Shown piece after piece: positions 58,603 to 64,000 of a stretch of DNA of 64,000 bases. Position 1 is the first letter of the stretch. Each line of letters opens with the position of its first letter. The notes under the pieces are model-generated. The model worked only from the letters and a program-made list of their open reading frames with translations. It was not told where the DNA came from and did no database searches. The stretch comes from Metapseudomonas resinovorans DSM 21078 (GTDB lineage Bacteria > Pseudomonadota > Gammaproteobacteria > Pseudomonadales > Pseudomonadaceae), in NCBI RefSeq assembly GCF_000423545.1, contig NZ_AUIE01000002.1, forward strand, positions 310,001 through 374,000, read 5' to 3'. The translations under genes were made by a program, and so were the position numbers.

Positions 58603-59351
58603 ACAGGAACAGGCTGGCGGCAGAAACCACGATGGACGGGCCGGCCGGCGTGTCCTTGAACCAGGACAGCGCGAGGCCCGCGCATACGGCCACCAGGCCC
58701 AGCAGGCTGGCACCCAGGGCCATCTGTTCAGGGCTGCGGGCGTGGCGTTGGGCCGCCGCTGCCGGAATGATCAGCAATGAGGTGATCAGCAGTACGCCGA
58801 CGATCTTCATGGCCACGGCGATGACGATGGCGATCAGCAGCATCAGGGCAAGACGGATCGCCGCCACCGGCAGGCCCTCGACCCGCGCCAGCTCCTCATG
58901 CACGGTGATCGCCAGCAACGGCCGCCACATGGGGATCAGCACCAGCAGCACCAGGGCACTGCCGCCGAGGATCCAGTAGAGGTCGGTGCGGCTCACTGCC
59001 AGCAAGTCGCCGAACAGGTAGGCCATCAGGTCGATGCGCACTTCGCTCATGAAGCTCAGCACCACCAGGCCGAGTGACAGTGTGCTGTGAGCGAGGATGC
59101 CCAGCAGGGTGTCTGAGGCCAGCGGCTGGCGCTGTTGCAGGGTCACCAGCAACAGGGCAAGCAGCACGCAGCCGACGGTTACGGCCAGGGTCGGGCTGAC
59201 GTCCAGCATCAGGCCGAGGGCCACACCGAGCAGCGCAGCGTGGGACAAGGTGTCGCCGAAATAGGCCATGCGCCGCCAGACCACAAAGGAACCGAGGGGG
59301 CCGGCCACCAGGGCCAGGGCGAGGCCGGCGAGCAGGGCGTTGAGCAGGAAA

Positions 59352-59359
<8 letters not shown>
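58574..59359 (-). CDS. znuB: Zinc ABC transporter permease
   Basis: The 261-residue ABC-3 permease has about seven to eight hydrophobic helices. Family sequences are [30 protein letters not shown] and [19 protein letters not shown]. It forms the zinc channel with ZnuC. It overlaps znuC by eight bases. Third gene of zur-znuC-znuB on the minus strand. Confidence 0.95.
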
Positions 59360-60148
<789 letters not shown>

Positions 60149-60152
<4 letters not shown>

Positions 60153-60649
60153 GCGGCCACCTGGCAGCTGGCGCAGAGACCGACAACCTCCACGGTCTGG
60201 CCTTCGACGACGAAGCCGACGGACTTGGCGCTGTCGACGATGGCCTGGCTGATGCTGGATTGCTCCAGCTCGATGGCGGTCTGGCAGTTGCGGCAGATGA
60301 GGAACTGGCCCTGGTGGGCATCACCCGGATGGTTGCAGCCGACGAAGGCGTTGAGCGAAGCGATGCGGTGTACCAGGCCATTCTCCAGCAGGAAGTCCAG
60401 GGCACGGTAAACGGTGGGCGGCGCCGCGCGGCGACCGTCTTCTTCAGCCAGCACGCCGAGGATGTCGTAGGCACCTAGTGGCTTGTGGCTCTGCCAGACC
60501 AGTTCCAGCACGCGTTTGCGCAGGGTGGTCAGGCGCAGGCCCTCGCGGCTGCAGATGGCATCGGCTTCGGCCAGGGCATTGGACACGCAATGGGAGTGGT
60601 CGTGGGGGCGGCAGGCCAGGGGAGCTTTCACGCTGATCGGCTTGAGCAT
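60149..60649 (-). CDS. zur: Zinc uptake regulator (Fur family)
   Basis: The 166-residue repressor binds Zn(II) and shuts off znu genes. The winged helix includes [20 protein letters not shown]. Metal sites are [17 protein letters not shown] (CxxC) and LCASCQ. An extra N-terminal RPHDHSHC is His-rich. Start [10 protein letters not shown]; the longer frame runs into the promoter. It is divergent from znuA over a shared Zur box. Confidence 0.94.
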
Positions 60650-60677
60650 GGTGGCGGCGACGTTTGGGGAAAGAGAC

Positions 60678-60690
60678 GTTATTCTATTAC
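60678..60690. promoter_or_regulatory. Zur box between zur and znuA
   Basis: GTTATTCTATTAC matches the core GTTATANTATAAC Zur consensus at 11 of 13 positions and lies in the 64-base divergent gap. It would repress both znuA and zur-znuCB when zinc is plentiful. Confidence 0.65.
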
Positions 60691-60713
60691 TCTTTTGCCG
60701 CCGAGTCTGTGCC

Positions 60714-61631
60714 GTGTTCCGTCTATTCGTCTCCCTGTTCCTCAGCGCTTGCGCCCTGTCGGCCCAGGCCGACGTGCGCCTGCTGACCAGCATCAAACCG
60801 CTGCAACTGATCGCTGCCGCCGTGCAGGACGGCGCCGGCCAGCCCGACGTGCTGTTGCCCCCCGGCGCCTCGCCGCACCAGTACGCCTTGCGCCCATCCG
60901 ACGTACGTCGGGTACGCGAGGCGGATCTGTTCTACTGGGTTGGCCCGGACCTGGAAGGCTTCCTGCCTCGAGTACTGCAGGGGCGCGACAAGCCCAACGT
61001 AGTGCTGCAGGAGCTTCCTGGCATGCAACTACGCCACTTCGAAGCCCCTCACGACGAGCATGAAGAGGAGGGCCACGATGAACACGAGCACGACCATGAC
61101 CACCGTCCGGGCTCCCTGGACGCGCACCTCTGGTTGCTGCCGGCCAATGCCCGGGTGATCGCCGCGCGCATGGCCGCCGATCTTGCCGCTGCCGATCCGG
61201 CCAACACCGCCCGCTACCAGGCCAACCTGAAAGCATTCGAAGGCCGCCTCGACCAGCTCGACGCCCGCCTCAAGGCACGCATGGCCAAGGTTTCCAGTAA
61301 GCCGTTCTTCGTCTTCCACGAAGCCTTCGACTACTTCGAGGCAGCCTATGGCCTGCGCCATGCCGGCGTCTTCAGCGTGGCCAGTGAAGTGCAGCCCGGC
61401 GCCCGCCATGTCGCCGCCATGCGTGAACGCCTGCAGAAAGCCGGTCCGAGCTGCGTGTTCAGCGAACCGCCGGTGCGCCCGCGCCTCGCCGACACCCTGA
61501 CCGCCGGCCTGCAAGTGCGCTTGGCCGAGCTGGATGCCCTGGGCATGAATGCACCGGTCGCGGCCAATGGTTACGAGACCCTGTTGCAGAACCTCGGCGA
61601 TGGCCTCGCCGGCTGCCTGGAAGCGCTGTAA
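60714..61631 (+). CDS. znuA: Zinc ABC transporter periplasmic binding protein
   Basis: The 305-residue protein has a signal peptide (LFVSLFLSACALSAQAD) and captures Zn in the periplasm. Metal ligands fall in PPGASPHQYALRPSD and in DAHLWLLPANA, FVFHEAFDYFE. A His/Glu/Asp-rich loop (about residues 111-130, ending HDHDHRP) is typical of ZnuA. GTG 60714 is the likely start; an upstream open extension would run through the Zur box and into zur. Confidence 0.93.
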   Translation: MFRLFVSLFLSACALSAQADVRLLTSIKPLQLIAAAVQDGAGQPDVLLPPGASPHQYALRPSDVRRVREADLFYWVGPDLEGFLPRVLQGRDKPNVVLQELPGMQLRHFEAPHDEHEEEGHDEHEHDHDHRPGSLDAHLWLLPANARVIAARMAADLAAADPANTARYQANLKAFEGRLDQLDARLKARMAKVSSKPFFVFHEAFDYFEAAYGLRHAGVFSVASEVQPGARHVAAMRERLQKAGPSCVFSEPPVRPRLADTLTAGLQVRLAELDALGMNAPVAANGYETLLQNLGDGLAGCLEAL

Positions 61632-61641
61632 CCGCTCCAAG

Positions 61642-61659
61642 GGTGGGCTGCAGCCCACC
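61642..61659. repeat. Solo REP palindrome of the RAYT type
   Basis: GGTGGGCTGCAGCCCACC differs by one base from the REPs flanking the RAYT gene at 27965 and 28552. The change makes this copy a perfect palindrome. It lies ten bases after the znuA stop and may also help end transcription. Confidence 0.7.
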
Positions 61660-61744
61660 TTGCGTGGGTGGTCGGCAGTGCCTGCTAAGGTGAAAGAGGG
61701 GCCGCGGGCCGCTTTGATGCGAATCAGCGGCCGGCATTCGTGGT

Positions 61745-61756
61745 CAGACTAGTCTG
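61745..61756. promoter_or_regulatory. 12-base palindrome upstream of nrdJ
   Basis: CAGACTAGTCTG is a perfect palindrome 26 bases before the nrdJ start. It could be an operator, but I know no regulator for it. No NrdR box or cobalamin riboswitch is recognisable in the 151-base gap. Confidence 0.25.
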
Positions 61757-61782
61757 GACTCTTCATTGAAGGAGGGCAGCGG

Positions 61783-64000
61783 ATGGCCAGGACGGGAGCG
61801 CCCAAGCAGGTTCAGGGCAGCCATGGCATCGCCTTGCAGGCGGCGTCGGAGGATATCTGGGACAGCAAGTACCGCCTCAAGCACAAGGACGGTACACCTA
61901 TCGATCTCACCCCGGACGCCACCTGGCAGCGCGTGGCTCGTGCGCTGTCCGAGGTGGAGGCCGACACCGCGGCTCGCGAGCATTGGTACGAACGCTTCCT
62001 CTGGGCCCTGCGCAACGGTGCCATTCCTGCCGGAAGAATCATCTCCAATGCCGGCGCCCAGGACATCAAGCCCGCCACCTCGACTATCAACTGCACGGTT
62101 TCCGGCACCATCCGCGACTCCATGGACGACATCCTCGGCAAGGTCCACGAAGCCGGGTTGACCCTCAAGGCCGGCTGCGGCATCGGCTACGAGTTCAGCA
62201 CCTTGCGCCCGCGTGGCGCGTACGTTTCCGGGTCTGGCGCGCAGACCAGCGGGCCGCTGTCCTTCATGGATATCTACGACAAGATGTGCTTCACCGTGAG
62301 CTCCGCTGGCGGCCGCCGCGGCGCGCAGATGGGTACCTTCGACGTCTGCCACCCGGACGTGCGCGAGTTCATTCGCGCCAAGCGCGAGGATGGCCGCCTG
62401 CGCCAGTTCAACCTCAGCCTGCTGGTCAGCGACGCGTTCATGCACGCGGTGGAGAACGACACTGAATGGCCCCTGCTCTACCCGGTACACCCCAAGGAGC
62501 GTGATGAGCTGGACTTCGGCGACTCTGCCCAGGTGATCTGGCGCGACTGGCCGGTGCACGACGGCTACTTCACCCGCGAGGACGGCCTCGTGGCCTGCAA
62601 GGTCTACGGTCGCGTCCAGGCCCGGCACCTGTGGGACATGATCATGGTCTCCACCTACGATTTCGCGGAGCCAGGCTTCATCCTCATCGACCGGGTCAAC
62701 GAGCTGAACAACAACTGGTGGTGCGAGGCGATCCGCGCGACCAATCCTTGTGTCACCGCGGATACCTGGGTGCATACCGCGGAGGGACCGCGCCAGGTGC
62801 GTGAATTGCTGGGCAAGCCCTTCTGTGCACGGGTCGACGGTGTCGACTACCCGTCCGCTGCTCAGGGTTTCTTCCAGACCGGTATTCGACCCGTGTTGGC
62901 CCTGCGTACTCGCGAGGGATATCAACTGCGCCTGACCGCCGATCACCGCGTGCGCAGGGTCACCGCAACCACTCGCTGGCGCCTGGAAACCCAGTGGTGC
63001 GCCGCCAGCGAGTTGCGACCCGGCGACCAGGTATTGCTTGCCGATCACCGCGCCAACGCCGTCTGGCCAGGGGATCTCGGGCAGGACGAGGGCTACCTTC
63101 TGGGGCTGTTGGTGGGGGACGGCACCCTCAAGGCGGATGCGGCGATTCTCTCCGCCTGGCCGTTGGCCGCTGCGGAAAACGACTGCGGCATCGACCGTTC
63201 ACTGATGGACGAAGCGCTACGCTGTATCCGTCGGTTGGGTCACAGGGCGGACTTTTCCGGGTGGGTGGCTGTAAGCGGGCGTGGCGAGTGGCGGATGAAG
63301 TCCGCGGCCCTGCGGGACCTTGCTTATTCCCTGGGCATGAAACCCGGGGACAAGTGCCTCACCCCGAACCTGGAGCGCCTTTCCAGCGACGCTTGCCGTG
63401 GCTTCCTGCGAGGCTTTTTCGATGCCGACGGTTCCGTCCAGGGGATGCAGGAAAAGGGCGTATCCGTCCGCTTGGCGCAGTCCGATCTGGCGCGCCTGCA
63501 GACCGTACAGCGCATCCTGCTTCGCCTGGGCGTCGTCTCTACCCTCTACCGCGAGCGACGGCCAGCCGGAGAGCGTTATTTACCCGATGGTCGCGGCGGT
63601 CAGGCGCTCTATCACACCCAGGCTCAGCACGAGTTGGTGATTAGCGGCGAATCCCTGGTGCGCTATGCCGAGCTGATCGGCTTTGCCGACCGGAACAAGG
63701 CGCAACGGCTTGAAACCGCCCTCGCCGGCTACCAGCGTGCCCCCAATCGTCAGCGCTTCATCGCCACGGTGGAGGTCTTGGACGAGTGCGCAGAGGAGCC
63801 GGTCTTCGACGCAAGTGTTCCCGGTATCAATGCCTTCGATGGCAATGGCTTGCATGCGCACAATTGCGGCGAACAGCCCCTCCCACCCTATGGCTCCTGC
63901 CTGCTCGGCTCGATCAATCTCACGGCTTTCGTCGAGGAGCCCTTCAGTGAAGACGCCCATTTCGACTGGGAGCGTTTCCGCGCCGTGGTGCGGGTGTTCA
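61783..64000 (+). CDS. nrdJ: Class II (cobalamin-dependent) ribonucleotide reductase, partial, with intein
   Basis: The gene runs off the window. It reduces ribonucleotides to deoxyribonucleotides using adenosylcobalamin. The N-extein (322 residues) contains NAGAQDIKPATSTINCTVSG, AGCGIGYEFSTLRPRG and SSAGGRRGAQMGTFDVCHPD. It ends with IRATNP, where the expected NPCGEQPLPPYGSC is split by a 372-residue intein (62749-63864). The C-extein resumes at 63865 with CGEQPLPPYGSCLLGSINLT. P. aeruginosa has a split nrdJa/nrdJb enzyme; whether this one is split cannot be seen. A GGAGGG lies just upstream of the ATG. Confidence 0.95.
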   Translation, partial: MARTGAPKQVQGSHGIALQAASEDIWDSKYRLKHKDGTPIDLTPDATWQRVARALSEVEADTAAREHWYERFLWALRNGAIPAGRIISNAGAQDIKPATSTINCTVSGTIRDSMDDILGKVHEAGLTLKAGCGIGYEFSTLRPRGAYVSGSGAQTSGPLSFMDIYDKMCFTVSSAGGRRGAQMGTFDVCHPDVREFIRAKREDGRLRQFNLSLLVSDAFMHAVENDTEWPLLYPVHPKERDELDFGDSAQVIWRDWPVHDGYFTREDGLVACKVYGRVQARHLWDMIMVSTYDFAEPGFILIDRVNELNNNWWCEAIRATNPCVTADTWVHTAEGPRQVRELLGKPFCARVDGVDYPSAAQGFFQTGIRPVLALRTREGYQLRLTADHRVRRVTATTRWRLETQWCAASELRPGDQVLLADHRANAVWPGDLGQDEGYLLGLLVGDGTLKADAAILSAWPLAAAENDCGIDRSLMDEALRCIRRLGHRADFSGWVAVSGRGEWRMKSAALRDLAYSLGMKPGDKCLTPNLERLSSDACRGFLRGFFDADGSVQGMQEKGVSVRLAQSDLARLQTVQRILLRLGVVSTLYRERRPAGERYLPDGRGGQALYHTQAQHELVISGESLVRYAELIGFADRNKAQRLETALAGYQRAPNRQRFIATVEVLDECAEEPVFDASVPGINAFDGNGLHAHNCGEQPLPPYGSCLLGSINLTAFVEEPFSEDAHFDWERFRAVVRVF
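62749..63864 (+). mobile_element. NrdJ intein with LAGLIDADG homing endonuclease
   Basis: The 372-codon in-frame insertion begins with Cys (CVTADTWVHT, block A), has LTADHRV (block B, TxxH) and ends GLHAHN before the +1 Cys (block G, His-Asn). The splicing residues Cys1, TxxH, penultimate His and terminal Asn are all present. Two LAGLIDADG-type motifs, YLLGLLVGDGTL and GFLRGFFDADGSV, mark a homing endonuclease, and both acidic residues are kept. It should be splicing-competent and possibly mobile. Confidence 0.95.

Noticed and set aside
61632-61782. Cobalamin riboswitch before the B12-dependent reductase
   Set aside because: I could not find a B12-box-like sequence, and at 151 bases the gap is short for one and already contains a REP.
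63324-63960. Minus-strand frames opposite the intein
   Set aside because: The plus strand encodes clear intein and reductase motifs through the whole stretch.

Overview
The window is a high-GC Proteobacterial chromosome segment whose gene content and order identify it as Pseudomonas, from the neighbourhood of the replication origin. The run lptA-like acyltransferase, gmhB, glyS, glyQ, tag, htrB, PilZ, trkA, rsmB, fmt, def, LysM, dprA, tsaC, qor, hemF, aroE, betC, trpA, trpB, trpI, dodecin matches the order I recall for P. aeruginosa PA0005-PA0038. The cox cluster matches PA0104-PA0114. The met-znu-nrdJ block matches PA5505-PA5497. Cox followed directly by met and znu is, as I recall, the P. 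putida arrangement. I cannot name the species.

Bases 1-2900 are accessory and partly decayed. They hold the 3' end of an unrecognised gene, a long inverted-repeat element, an Nmad3-family pseudogene, and a strong candidate CrcZ/CrcY-family RNA. That RNA has a sigma-54 promoter, an upstream inverted repeat that could bind CbrB, and a terminator; a small orphan ORF follows.

Bases 2910-22263 are mostly conserved housekeeping genes: envelope lipid A and heptose genes, glycyl-tRNA synthetase, DNA repair (tag), potassium uptake (trkA), initiator-tRNA formylation and deformylation (fmt, def), 16S rRNA methylation (rsmB), DNA processing (dprA), tRNA t6A synthesis (tsaC), heme (hemF) and shikimate (aroE). 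A less conserved insert at 9241-11925 holds an AraC regulator, a cysteine hydrolase and an SDR. Bases 22385-27960 hold a sulfate permease, a choline-binding protein, choline sulfatase, a LysR regulator and a small dioxygenase, together suggesting use of choline sulfate. A REP-associated transposase follows, then trpBA with divergent trpI.

Bases 31716-44147 hold small and poorly characterised genes: dodecin, two DUF1161 proteins, tandem lipoproteins, a lipoprotein metallopeptidase, dinD, oligopeptidase A, a LexA-box-preceded radical SAM gene and two carbonic-anhydrase-type proteins. Bases 44533-52978 encode an aa3/caa3 cytochrome c oxidase and its assembly factors (SURF1, CtaG, heme A synthesis, SCO). 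Bases 53262-55763 encode methionine uptake. Bases 58574-61631 encode zinc uptake and its regulator Zur. The window ends inside a class II ribonucleotide reductase gene interrupted by an endonuclease-bearing intein placed exactly before the catalytic cysteine.

Intergenic palindromes are abundant and fall into several families (REPINs, nested inverted repeats, RAYT-flanking REPs). Functions are assigned by reading translated motifs and remembered families; no search was run.
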